In this document: positions 17,787 through 24,707 of the stretch, piece by piece
How the letters are laid out: each line of letters opens with the position of its first letter
Position numbering within the stretch: position 1 is the stretch's first letter
Assembly: GCA_902489645.1 (NCBI GenBank)
Contig: CABUAW010000012.1
Location: 1 to 52,372 of the forward strand
Direction: 5' to 3'
DNA length: 52,372 bases
DNA from: an uncultured Lachnospiraceae bacterium
GTDB taxonomy: Bacteria > Bacillota > Clostridia > Lachnospirales > Lachnospiraceae
Translations under genes and position numbers: made by a program
The notes under the pieces: generated by a model
Seen by the model: the letters and a program-made list of their open reading frames with translations, nothing else
What the model was told of the DNA's origin: nothing
Database searches by the model: none

Positions 17787-18836
17787 TTAGAAATCATAAT
17801 CGCTCATGTTATTCTTATCTACATCTATCCATGCAGAACCATTAATAATATTTCCGTTCACTGTTAAGTTTTGATATCCATCTGGAGTTAAATTGACACC
17901 ATTTGAAATTTCTTCACCATTCAACACTTTTACACACAGTTCTGCCAACGCATACCCAGCATCGGCCGGGTCCCAAAATGTAATTTTGTCAATAGCTCCG
18001 GATTCCAAATACTGTTCTGCAGTAGATACAAGGCATGTTCCAATAACATATGTACTGTCTTCAAGCCCCTGTTCTTCAATAGCTCTGGCCACGCCCGGAA
18101 CATCTGCCATTGCTGAACCAAGAAATCCTTTTACATCCGGATATGTACGCAATATCTCCTGTGTTTTCTGATAAGCCACTTCCGAATCTTCGGTTGTTTC
18201 ATTTTTACTGGAAACCACTTTCATATTTGGATATTTTTCTTCTTGGAGAGCAACCTCCGCATCAATCCATTCATTATGTGATGTCGCTGTCAATGCTCCA
18301 AGAAATGTTGTATATTCGCCTTCTTCGTCCATCATTTCTGCCAGAAGCTCCATAAGATGCTGTCCATACTCCACATTATTAAAAGCCTCTAAATCATAAT
18401 CTGCATTTTTAACATCGGTAGCCTCATGAGTAACTACAACAATTCCTTTATCTCTTGCCTTCTGTAGAACAGTCTCTACAGCTTCTGTAGAATTTGGAAT
18501 AACTACCATGGCATCAACACCCTGAGCAATCAAATCTTCGATTACAGCGACCTGTTCGGCCGGATCTGCTGTATCAGCGCCAGTAATATACACATCCATA
18601 CCCGTATCGGCAACAAACGAATCAATTCCAACCTGCATACGGTCATACCATGCAATTCCCATAATCTTTACAACAATGGCCACCGTATATTTCTCTTCAG
18701 AATCCACTGAAGTTATTGATTCCGCCTTGGTTTCCGCAGTCGTTTCCGCCTTAATTTCCTTACTTTCTGAACTGCATCCAGCCAACATACCTGTCAACAT
18801 ACCGCAAACCAATAAAACACTTAATATCTTCTTCAT
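17787..18836 (-). CDS. Sugar ABC transporter substrate-binding lipoprotein, LsrB/RhaS-like
   Basis: Extracellular lipoprotein, 349 residues from the preferred start (GGGAGG eight bases upstream). A signal peptide MKKILSVLLVCGMLTGMLAGC ends in a lipobox with Cys about 21, followed by an acidic, Thr/Glu-rich linker. The rest is a type I periplasmic-binding fold (YTVAIVVKIMGIAWYDRM; AVIEDLIAQGVDAMVVIPNS; VIGTCLVSTAEQYLESGAI). The tail NNMSDYDF resembles the C-termini of LsrB and RhaS. The pocket Lys of LsrB (VVKIMG) is present, but positions I align with its Asp116, Asp166-Gln167 and Pro220-Ala222 are changed, so AI-2 is not the obvious ligand. It heads the transporter part of the operon. Confidence 0.9.
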   Translation of the reverse strand: MKKILSVLLVCGMLTGMLAGCSSESKEIKAETTAETKAESITSVDSEEKYTVAIVVKIMGIAWYDRMQVGIDSFVADTGMDVYITGADTADPAEQVAVIEDLIAQGVDAMVVIPNSTEAVETVLQKARDKGIVVVTHEATDVKNADYDLEAFNNVEYGQHLMELLAEMMDEEGEYTTFLGALTATSHNEWIDAEVALQEEKYPNMKVVSSKNETTEDSEVAYQKTQEILRTYPDVKGFLGSAMADVPGVARAIEEQGLEDSTYVIGTCLVSTAEQYLESGAIDKITFWDPADAGYALAELCVKVLNGEEISNGVNLTPDGYQNLTVNGNIINGSAWIDVDKNNMSDYDF

Positions 18837-18862
18837 ATCAAAACCTCCCATATCCCATTAAT

Positions 18863-19411
18863 TTATGATTCTTCATCTTCATAAGGAAAGATTCGGGTCA
18901 TCCCTTCTGGCACCTCTATAAATGGACAATTTCCCAACTCATAAATGAATCCAACATATGGCTCCGCATTCATGTAAGCATGAATATCTGTAAAAAACTT
19001 ACCTGTGGACATAATTGGCACACCATTGTCCTCAAATTCATACATAATCTCTTCCAGTTTTTCATCTGCAATTTTTTCTTTAATATGATGTAAGCCTGGT
19101 CCATGCCTGTCCAACCAATCCTGATAAATTGTCGGCCCTTTCACCGGTTGAATAACCTCAATTTCAAAATCTCCGACCATTGTTATGGCAATACGCATCT
19201 CCCATGGCTCTTCCACTTTCTTTCCACCCCGTTTACCATGTTCAAGATACATCCAATCCATGTTTTCACTATTAAAGCTTCTCACTTTCCATGGACCGAT
19301 TTTTAAACGGTCTACCCATTGCTGGAGCGTCGTTTCTAAATCATCTGTGATTGCACATATCTGCCAGATTTTCCGATTCTTGTTGTACGCTTCAAGTTCT
19401 TTGTTCGTCAT
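18863..19411 (-). CDS. VOC (glyoxalase/epimerase) superfamily protein
   Basis: 182-residue cytoplasmic protein with two beta-alpha-beta-beta-beta halves of the vicinal-oxygen-chelate fold. Half 1 starts IWQICAITDDLETTLQQWVD with EIEVIQPVKGPTIYQDWLD; half 2 starts GPGLHHIKEKIADEKLEE and ends GFIYELGN. His in LHHI and Glu in YELG are at positions where VOC enzymes bind a divalent metal. The pattern is nearest to methylmalonyl-CoA-epimerase-type or lactoylglutathione-lyase-type members. In an Lsr-like operon it occupies the place where LsrG (an isomerase of another fold) would be expected, so an isomerase or epimerase step on the imported compound is a reasonable guess. Confidence 0.75.
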   Translation of the reverse strand: MTNKELEAYNKNRKIWQICAITDDLETTLQQWVDRLKIGPWKVRSFNSENMDWMYLEHGKRGGKKVEEPWEMRIAITMVGDFEIEVIQPVKGPTIYQDWLDRHGPGLHHIKEKIADEKLEEIMYEFEDNGVPIMSTGKFFTDIHAYMNAEPYVGFIYELGNCPFIEVPEGMTRIFPYEDEES

Positions 19412-19438
19412 CTTACCTACCTCCTGTTTAATATTTAT

Positions 19439-20431
19439 TTACATCTTAAAATAAGGTGTCCTACATGGTGCATTCCAATAACCCAATAGTTCATCATCCA
19501 TCCTGACCATACACATCTGAAATCCGGCCTGTTCCTGAACAGTTAATAATTCACCAACATAGTTGCCAACAATAGTAATATTCTTTTCTTCAAGATATTG
19601 CTGACATCGCCGGTAAACAATTAATTGTTCCATCAATGTCGTTGCTCCTGAACCATTAATCAACAGAAGAACCTTTTCTCCTGGTTGTATCTGTAAATCC
19701 CGAATTAAAGCATTCGCCATAATTTCTGCAGTTTCATTAGCCGTTTTTACTTTTGTCCGTCCGCCGCCACCTTCTCCATGTTGTCCCATTCCTATTTCCA
19801 TTTCGCCCTCTGGTAATGTTGCCAATTCTGCCCCTGTAATCGGATGGGTTGCACCCCTTAGGGCAACAGCCAGCGTTGCCATATTATCCGCAACTTTTTG
19901 AGCAATTTCAGCAACTTCTTCCACACTCTTTCCTGCAGCTGCAGCCGCACCGGCTATTTTATATACAGGTACACAACCTACCAATCCCCGCCGATTATCT
20001 GCATCATTTCTTGGTACACTGGATATATCTTCCTGTGTAACAACCTTAATCACTCTAATACCATCTTTACGAATCATTTTCATAGCCATATTCCCTGAAA
20101 GCATATCCCCTGCATGATTCAATACAATATAGACAACCCCTTTTCCCTTATCGGCTCTTCTCAGTGCATCTGCGCAAGCCTGTGGTCCCGGCGCTGCAAA
20201 TATATCGCCAATCACACCAATATCTACCATTCCTTCACCGACAAACCCGGAACAGCACGGTTCATGTCCCGAACCTCCCATTGTAACAATCGTTACACGA
20301 TTCGCTTCATCCAATTTTTTATTAATAACCATATGATTTTCTTCTACAATTAAATAGTCTTTATTTGCCATTGCAAGTCCTTCAAGTAATTCCTCCGTAA
20401 GATTTTCCGGTTCATTAATAAATTTTTTCAT
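19439..20431 (-). CDS. dhaK: Dihydroxyacetone kinase subunit DhaK
   Basis: Substrate-binding subunit of a dihydroxyacetone-type kinase, 330 residues. Family start MKKFINEPENL; substrate loop GGSGHEPCCSGFVG near residue 50; LNHAGDMLSGNMAMK near 105; the region of the His that covalently binds the keto substrate reads EIGMGQHGEGGGG near 215, a variant of the usual GIHGEPG; LLINGSGATTLMEQL near 260. A GTG at 20437, six bases upstream, is an equally placed alternative start after AAGGAGGGG. dhaL precedes it by 22 bases. No DhaM phosphotransfer subunit lies nearby, so the phosphate donor may be ATP or a DhaM encoded elsewhere. A ketotetrose such as erythrulose is an alternative substrate. Confidence 0.92.
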   Translation of the reverse strand: MKKFINEPENLTEELLEGLAMANKDYLIVEENHMVINKKLDEANRVTIVTMGGSGHEPCCSGFVGEGMVDIGVIGDIFAAPGPQACADALRRADKGKGVVYIVLNHAGDMLSGNMAMKMIRKDGIRVIKVVTQEDISSVPRNDADNRRGLVGCVPVYKIAGAAAAAGKSVEEVAEIAQKVADNMATLAVALRGATHPITGAELATLPEGEMEIGMGQHGEGGGGRTKVKTANETAEIMANALIRDLQIQPGEKVLLLINGSGATTLMEQLIVYRRCQQYLEEKNITIVGNYVGELLTVQEQAGFQMCMVRMDDELLGYWNAPCRTPYFKM

Positions 20432-20453
20432 TTTCACGATTAACCCCTCCTTC

Positions 20454-21089
20454 TTATAACCTGTAACCTTCATATAGTCCTTTAAATAAATACATTACCC
20501 CTACTGCTCCAGCATCCGGATATCCTAACGTCTGTTCACCATAAGACTTTGCCCTTCCATATTTTGCCACATAATTTTCAGTAGCTTTCATCCCATCAAC
20601 CGCTCCATCAAATGCTGCCTTTAAAACCTCTTCGGCACTTTCTAATGGTATTTTCTTCGTATAATCTTCAGCCATGATTAAAGCATCCATCATTGTCTTA
20701 TCTCCAACTTTTGCATTTGATATCGTCTTCATCTCCCGTATTCCGGATGCAATCATATTTTTCACCGATTTACCATCTAATATACTTTCATTTTCTACGC
20801 CTTGTCCAAATCCCTGAAAAAGCGTTCCCCACAAAGGTCCGGCAGACCCCCCATTGACATTCATAATCTGAATTCCGAGATTGTCAAAAAAATTGCTAAT
20901 ATCTTCTCCATCCCAAGCCACCGTTTCTCTTTTTATACAGTCTGCAATTCTGTTGACCGTAATACCATGGTCTCCATCCCCAAATTTTGAATCAATATCC
21001 GACAATAAATCTGTATGCTGTTTCAGTAAATCCGAAGCATAAATCAACATTTTCTGCAATTTATTTTTTGTAATACCTTTCTCCTTCAT
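20454..21089 (-). CDS. dhaL: Dihydroxyacetone kinase subunit DhaL
   Basis: Nucleotide-binding subunit of the DhaK-DhaL kinase, 211 residues, close to the 210 typical of DhaL. The metal-binding Asp cluster is SKFGDGDHGITV near residue 40; NGGSAGPLWGTLF near 82 and GRAKSYGEQTLGYPDAGAVG near the C-terminus are diagnostic. The open frame extends 14 codons upstream, but ACAGGAGTGACAAG directly precedes the ATG at 21089, chosen here; the longer start would overlap the preceding gene. Co-transcribed with the oxidoreductase upstream (25-base gap) and dhaK downstream. Confidence 0.93.
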   Translation of the reverse strand: MKEKGITKNKLQKMLIYASDLLKQHTDLLSDIDSKFGDGDHGITVNRIADCIKRETVAWDGEDISNFFDNLGIQIMNVNGGSAGPLWGTLFQGFGQGVENESILDGKSVKNMIASGIREMKTISNAKVGDKTMMDALIMAEDYTKKIPLESAEEVLKAAFDGAVDGMKATENYVAKYGRAKSYGEQTLGYPDAGAVGVMYLFKGLYEGYRL

Positions 21090-21114
21090 CTTGTCACTCC
21101 TGTCATTAATCCAA

Positions 21115-22263
21115 TCAACATTGAATTTCACTCCACCGTCTTTCCTTATGACTTTTCATAATAGCTTCACAAAGTAAAGCTTCCCTGTATCCATCAAGAA
21201 ATCCCGGAAAATTTCTCTCTTTTGAATAATCACCACCCAAAATGTATTCATAAACTTCTTTAAATAACTGCTTCGACGTATCGGCAAACCCTTCATTGTG
21301 GCCTCCCGGAAGTGTAATAATGCTTCTGGCTCCCGGATAAACTAAAGACGGGTCACGAATAATTACTTCATTACCTGTATCACGCCGTCCAATTGTCATA
21401 TGATTTGGTTTTTCTGAATTCCATAAAATAGACCCAAGAGAACCATTTATTTCAAGTGAAACACTATTTTTATGACCGCACGCCATTTGATTTACTGTAA
21501 AAACACCTTTCTGCCCACCATCAAAATGAAGCAGTATCGAAGCATAATCTTCTGTATCAATATTTACAATTTCATAATCGCTGTTTTTCAGCATTTTACC
21601 CGACCAGGTTTCCACAGCCATTTTCGGTTTTTTCCTTCTCTGAAGAAATGTTGCCATGTCTGCATTAACATCTGTAATTTTTAAACCAGTAACATATTCT
21701 GCTAAATCCATCCAGTGTGTCCCTATATCTCCAACAGCCCTTGTTTTCCCACTCTTGTTTGATTCAAGACGCCAACTGTAATCCGTATCCTTCACCAACC
21801 AGTCCTGTAGATATGAACCTGTAATCGAATATAATTTTCCTATTTCCCCTCGCTCAATCATTTCTTTAGCATGGCGTATCAACGGATAATAACGAATATT
21901 AAAATGAATCGCATTTACCAGATTTTTTTGTTCTGATAAAGTCACAAGTTCTTTCGCTTCTTCGGAAGTCATCGTCAAAGGTTTTTCACACACCACGTGC
22001 TTTCCCGCCTCAAGAGCTTTTTTTACCATCGAATAATGAAGCAAATTGGGTGTGCATATATGTACTACCTGTATTTTGGGATTTTCCAGAACATAATTAA
22101 TATCGTCGTATACCTCATTAATTCCAAATAAAGATGCTTTTTCCTGTGTTTTCTTAAAGCTTCTTCCCACAAGAGCTGTTACTTTTCCCAGGTTTGTCCT
22201 ACGAATAGCCTCTATATGTTCCTCCCCGATAAATCCCACACCAACTACCGCAACATTTAACAT
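21115..22263 (-). CDS. Gfo/Idh/MocA-family NAD(P)-dependent oxidoreductase
   Basis: 382-residue dehydrogenase acting on sugars, polyols or cyclitols. N-terminal Rossmann motif VAVVGVGFIGEEHIEAIRRT; CTPNLLHYSMVKKALEAGKH (residue 70) and the family-defining CEKPLTM near 92. The C-terminal alpha/beta domain carries DIGTHWMDLAEYVTG near 180, with the conserved catalytic His. It is the first gene after the island's main promoter, so it is probably the first chemical step, for example oxidation of a polyol or sugar to a keto form that downstream kinases use. The exact substrate is not visible. No SD stronger than AAGGGGTTG is present before the ATG. Confidence 0.9.
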   Translation of the reverse strand: MLNVAVVGVGFIGEEHIEAIRRTNLGKVTALVGRSFKKTQEKASLFGINEVYDDINYVLENPKIQVVHICTPNLLHYSMVKKALEAGKHVVCEKPLTMTSEEAKELVTLSEQKNLVNAIHFNIRYYPLIRHAKEMIERGEIGKLYSITGSYLQDWLVKDTDYSWRLESNKSGKTRAVGDIGTHWMDLAEYVTGLKITDVNADMATFLQRRKKPKMAVETWSGKMLKNSDYEIVNIDTEDYASILLHFDGGQKGVFTVNQMACGHKNSVSLEINGSLGSILWNSEKPNHMTIGRRDTGNEVIIRDPSLVYPGARSIITLPGGHNEGFADTSKQLFKEVYEYILGGDYSKERNFPGFLDGYREALLCEAIMKSHKERRWSEIQC

Positions 22264-22317
22264 TTTTTACAACCCCTTATTTTATTTGTAAATATATTAA
22301 CTATTTGTCTTTCTTAG

Positions 22318-22346
22318 ATATTACATCTTTTACCAATCCATGTCAA
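22318..22346 (-). promoter_or_regulatory. Main leftward promoter of the island operon
   Basis: On the minus strand TTGACA (22346-22341), 17-base spacer, TAATAT (22323-22318): a near-consensus sigma-A promoter about 45 bases before the oxidoreductase start codon. A TTACAT motif overlaps its -10 on the other strand and could be an operator half-site. Confidence 0.8.
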
Positions 22347-22553
22347 TCTTTTTTGATATTTTCTACACTATAACTATTTTTCAGGCTTTTATTTTGTGTA
22401 TTTTTTTACATATTTTGTATTTACTTTTTTTGCAATTGATATATTATATTAATATAAAGCATAATTTTTTATATATTTATATCAATAATACATGTACCAT
22501 TACATTTGTTACATTTTTTACTATTAAAAAATTTATAGTCACTTATTTTTAAT

Positions 22554-22582
22554 TTGACAAATTCTACATTTCACGCTATTTT
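22554..22582 (+). promoter_or_regulatory. Promoter of the SorC-type regulator
   Basis: TTGACA (22554-22559), 17-base spacer, TATTTT (22577-22582), about 33 bases before the regulator start codon. Confidence 0.7.
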
Positions 22583-22615
22583 ATTGTTAGACAATTAAAA
22601 TTTAGGGGATTTTAT

Positions 22616-23569
22616 ATGGAAATTAAGCAAGAAAAAGCAGAAAGGCTTGTTCAAATAGCCAAAATGTACTATGAAGAAAATTTAACACAGAGCGAAATTG
22701 CGAAAGAAATCGGTGTATCACGCGCACTCATTTGTCGACTTTTAAATGAAGCAAAAAAATATGGTATTGTCACCATCCAAATTCATTCACCAGAAGAAGA
22801 TTATTCTCTTCTAAAAAACCAAATTCGAAATCGATTTAAAATTGATGATGTATTTATTGTAAACGCTCCATTAGGACAAGATATCACAGATGAACGCATA
22901 TCTAAAAGTTTTTCAAATATCCTTTTAGATTTACTGCCATCTTGTAGCAATATTGGTTGCAGTTGGGGTAAAATTATTCACGAAGCGCTTGAAAAGCTAA
23001 TTGAAAAGGAAATAGATTTAAAACTATCGTCCGATGCAAAAGTCTTCCCATTAGCTGGTAATATGATTACTACAGGATATTCTATTGATGCCCAAAAAAT
23101 TGTTCAATCATTCTCGTTGTGCTTCAATGCATCTCCAAACTTTTTATATGCTCCTGCTTTTTTAGAAAGTTCTATGGAATTGGAATTGTATCATAAAACA
23201 GAGAACTATAAGAATATTGCACAATGCTGGAAAAATATTGATTTGGCCATCATAAAAATTGACAATTATCCATCCAGCCCGGATTTAGGTACTGCTGCCA
23301 GATATAAAGTTTTACTTAAAGAAAAGCATGCCTGCGGAAGTTTTCTGGCCTATTATTATAACTTGCAGGGTGAAATCATCCGCTCTGACTTTGATTACAG
23401 TATACAAATACCTATTGAATATCTGGCATCTTGCAAAAAAGTCATCGGCATCTGCTCATCAAATGTTATGCCAAAAAGCCTTCTTGGAGCTATGCATACA
23501 GGACTTTTTACCCATATTGTTGCATCACAGACATTGTTTGAATCTGTTCTTGATTTAAAACGTATATAA
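22616..23569 (+). CDS. SorC/LsrR-family transcriptional regulator
   Basis: 317-residue sugar-responsive regulator, the same length as E. coli LsrR. The N-terminal helix-turn-helix reads AKMYYEENLTQSEIAKEIGV then SRALICRLLNEAKKYGIV (residues 15-52), as in SorC/LsrR proteins. The remaining 260 residues form the phosphosugar-binding domain (GCSWGKIIHEAL; VFPLAGNM; GICSSNVMPKSLLGAM), where effector is normally a phosphorylated intermediate of the pathway. Divergent from the catabolic operon, it is the natural candidate to repress or activate the 22.3-kb promoter. AGGGGA precedes the ATG. Codon use is AT-rich like the rest of the island. It is the last gene before the right repeat. Confidence 0.9.
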   Translation: MEIKQEKAERLVQIAKMYYEENLTQSEIAKEIGVSRALICRLLNEAKKYGIVTIQIHSPEEDYSLLKNQIRNRFKIDDVFIVNAPLGQDITDERISKSFSNILLDLLPSCSNIGCSWGKIIHEALEKLIEKEIDLKLSSDAKVFPLAGNMITTGYSIDAQKIVQSFSLCFNASPNFLYAPAFLESSMELELYHKTENYKNIAQCWKNIDLAIIKIDNYPSSPDLGTAARYKVLLKEKHACGSFLAYYYNLQGEIIRSDFDYSIQIPIEYLASCKKVIGICSSNVMPKSLLGAMHTGLFTHIVASQTLFESVLDLKRI

Positions 23570-23653
23570 AAACATCCCCTTAATCGCATCTCAATAATCT
23601 GTCCTCAAAAAACAGGCTGAACTAATATCTATACAACTAGCAAGGATTAAAGA

Positions 23654-23684
23654 CTATCAGGATTTATTTAAATTGGCTGAATAA
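23654..23684 (+). repeat. Right copy of 31-bp direct repeat (duplicated aroA 3' end; candidate attR)
   Basis: Exact copy of 10531-10561. Within it 23655-23684 encode the aroA C-terminus YQDLFKLAE plus stop with no aroA sequence upstream. It lies directly before a strong bidirectional terminator. Confidence 0.9.
23655..23684 (+). pseudogene. aroA: Stranded aroA 3'-end fragment (last nine codons and stop)
   Basis: Codons TAT CAG GAT TTA TTT AAA then TTG GCT GAA TAA match the aroA end exactly, and a second TAA follows at once. No start or ribosome site is present. It marks where the ancestral aroA ended before insertion of the 13.1-kb segment. Confidence 0.85.
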
Positions 23685-23733
23685 TAAAAACTTCTCCCCG
23701 GGCATTTTAAAGCAATACCCGGGGAGAAATTTT
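23685..23733. terminator. Strong bidirectional terminator, probably the ancestral aroA terminator
   Basis: TTCTCCCCGGG (23692-23702) pairs perfectly with CCCGGGGAGAA (23718-23728). Five T follow on the plus strand (23730-23734 region) and five T on the minus strand (23686-23690). It lies only eight bases after the duplicated aroA stop codon. It also serves the Rpn-type gene coming from the right. Confidence 0.9.
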
Positions 23734-24545
23734 TACTCGTTATCTATCTGTTCCAATTCCTCTTTTGTAAGTTTTGTAATACGCAAAATCATCTCATCCG
23801 ACAGACCTTCTTTACGCATATTCACAGCATCCTCTAATTTTGCTTCCAGTCTGCCCTCTTCTCGTTCATAATACCGTTCTTCCCATGCCTGCATATACCG
23901 CACACCCACTTCCTCGCTGGCTTTAACCTTACACACTCGCTGATGTAGCCGCCGGACTCTTTCACTCTTCGATTTTTCTGCTATTTCATCTGTGGAATTC
24001 TTTACATAGTGAAGAAATTCTGCTAATTCCCCTGGAACTTCATAATCATTCTTACCTTCTGTACTCAAAAATATACGTGTTGCTCCATCTTCAAGACAAA
24101 GCCCCGGCACTTCCCGGCACTGAGGTAAAAATGTATATTGGTACTTCCCGTACCCAAATAAATCAAAGGCCATTATAACAATAATATAGGATGTGTTTAA
24201 TTCATTATAGTTTGGAATTCCCGGTTTCAAAAGTGATGTATCAATCAATGCCTGGTAATAACGGCTACGTTTCGCCAGGTCACTTCTTCTTTCATCCTGC
24301 ATCTCTGTGTTATAAATAATTTGTTCATCATCTATAGCAAAAACATCCATGCGTATGGAACGAATCAAAGGCGATAACCGAGCCTCCTTTTCTGTTTCAT
24401 TTTTGATAATTGTGGAAATTTCTCTCCCAAAAATAATGCTTAGAACATCCTGCTGTGTTTCAGAATCTTCCATTACTACATCAAACAAAAAACGGCTTGT
24501 TAGGTTCAGCTCATTTAATGATTTTCTTTTTAGTTCATGTTTCAT
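23733..24545 (-). CDS. Rpn-family recombination-promoting nuclease / PD-(D/E)XK transposase-related protein
   Basis: 270-residue protein of the Rpn/YhgA-like family. LNELNLTSRFLFDVVMED at the N-terminus is typical. The nuclease core shows RMDVFAIDDEQIIYNTEMQ, giving the D...ExQ catalytic arrangement near residues 66-82, then RRSDLAKRSRYYQALIDTSL. The C-terminal third is charged and helical (WEERYYEREEGRLEAKLEDA), ending in the usual MRKEGLSDEMILRITKLTKEE-type module. AAAGGAG precedes the start. Family members cut DNA and stimulate RecA-independent recombination; they are common, often multi-copy, in Clostridia. It is immediately outside the island's right repeat, which may be chance. Confidence 0.85.
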   Translation of the reverse strand: MKHELKRKSLNELNLTSRFLFDVVMEDSETQQDVLSIIFGREISTIIKNETEKEARLSPLIRSIRMDVFAIDDEQIIYNTEMQDERRSDLAKRSRYYQALIDTSLLKPGIPNYNELNTSYIIVIMAFDLFGYGKYQYTFLPQCREVPGLCLEDGATRIFLSTEGKNDYEVPGELAEFLHYVKNSTDEIAEKSKSERVRRLHQRVCKVKASEEVGVRYMQAWEERYYEREEGRLEAKLEDAVNMRKEGLSDEMILRITKLTKEELEQIDNE

Positions 24546-24656
24546 TCACCGTTCTCCTTTATTATATCGAGTATTCTTTCAAAAAACAATGGAAATTCTA
24601 ATTAGAAATATCATGCGATATCACAGAAATGTTTTTAGATAAAGATATTGTAACGC

Positions 24657-24695
24657 AAAAACTCCCCCGATACAATGACAATGTATCGGGGGAGT
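24657..24695 (-). terminator. Terminator after the AEC transporter gene
   Basis: A perfect 14-bp stem (ACTCCCCCGATACA at 24661-24674 with its complement at 24682-24695), 7-base loop, followed on the minus strand by five T. Confidence 0.9.
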
Positions 24696-24707
24696 ACAAC
24701 ATACATT

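Larger units (their letters stand above)
22264..22615. promoter_or_regulatory. Divergent AT-rich regulatory region between the operon and its SorC-type regulator
   Basis: 352 bases, very AT-rich, with the leftward promoter at one end and the regulator promoter at the other. TTACAT followed by T-rich sequence recurs at 22321, 22406, 22500 and 22509, with a CTACATTT at 22565; the pair at 22500-22517 is a tandem TTACATTT. These are candidate SorC/LsrR-family binding elements. No riboswitch or open reading frame worth calling is seen. Confidence 0.55.
10562..23653. mobile_element. Putative 13.1-kb genomic island carrying an Lsr-like catabolic module
   Basis: The segment between the two 31-bp repeats. 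By eye it is clearly AT-richer than the flanking aroA and queA regions, and most of its genes run against aroA. It holds a full transport, kinase, aldolase and regulator set and no housekeeping gene. Insertion at the 3' end of a conserved gene with a duplicated gene end is the pattern left by tyrosine-recombinase islands, but no integrase or excisionase is encoded inside. It is either a decayed or trans-mobilised element, or it arrived by another recombination route. The repeat is seen directly; the island reading is inference. Confidence 0.7.

Noticed and set aside
10562..23653. Integrase, transposase or terminal inverted repeats of the island
   Set aside because: None found in any frame; inner flanks of the two repeats do not form convincing inverted repeats.
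24561..24566. TATAAT with an upstream TTGTTT before the Rpn-type gene
   Set aside because: The ribosome site lies between this -10 and the predicted transcript start, so the element would remove it from the message.
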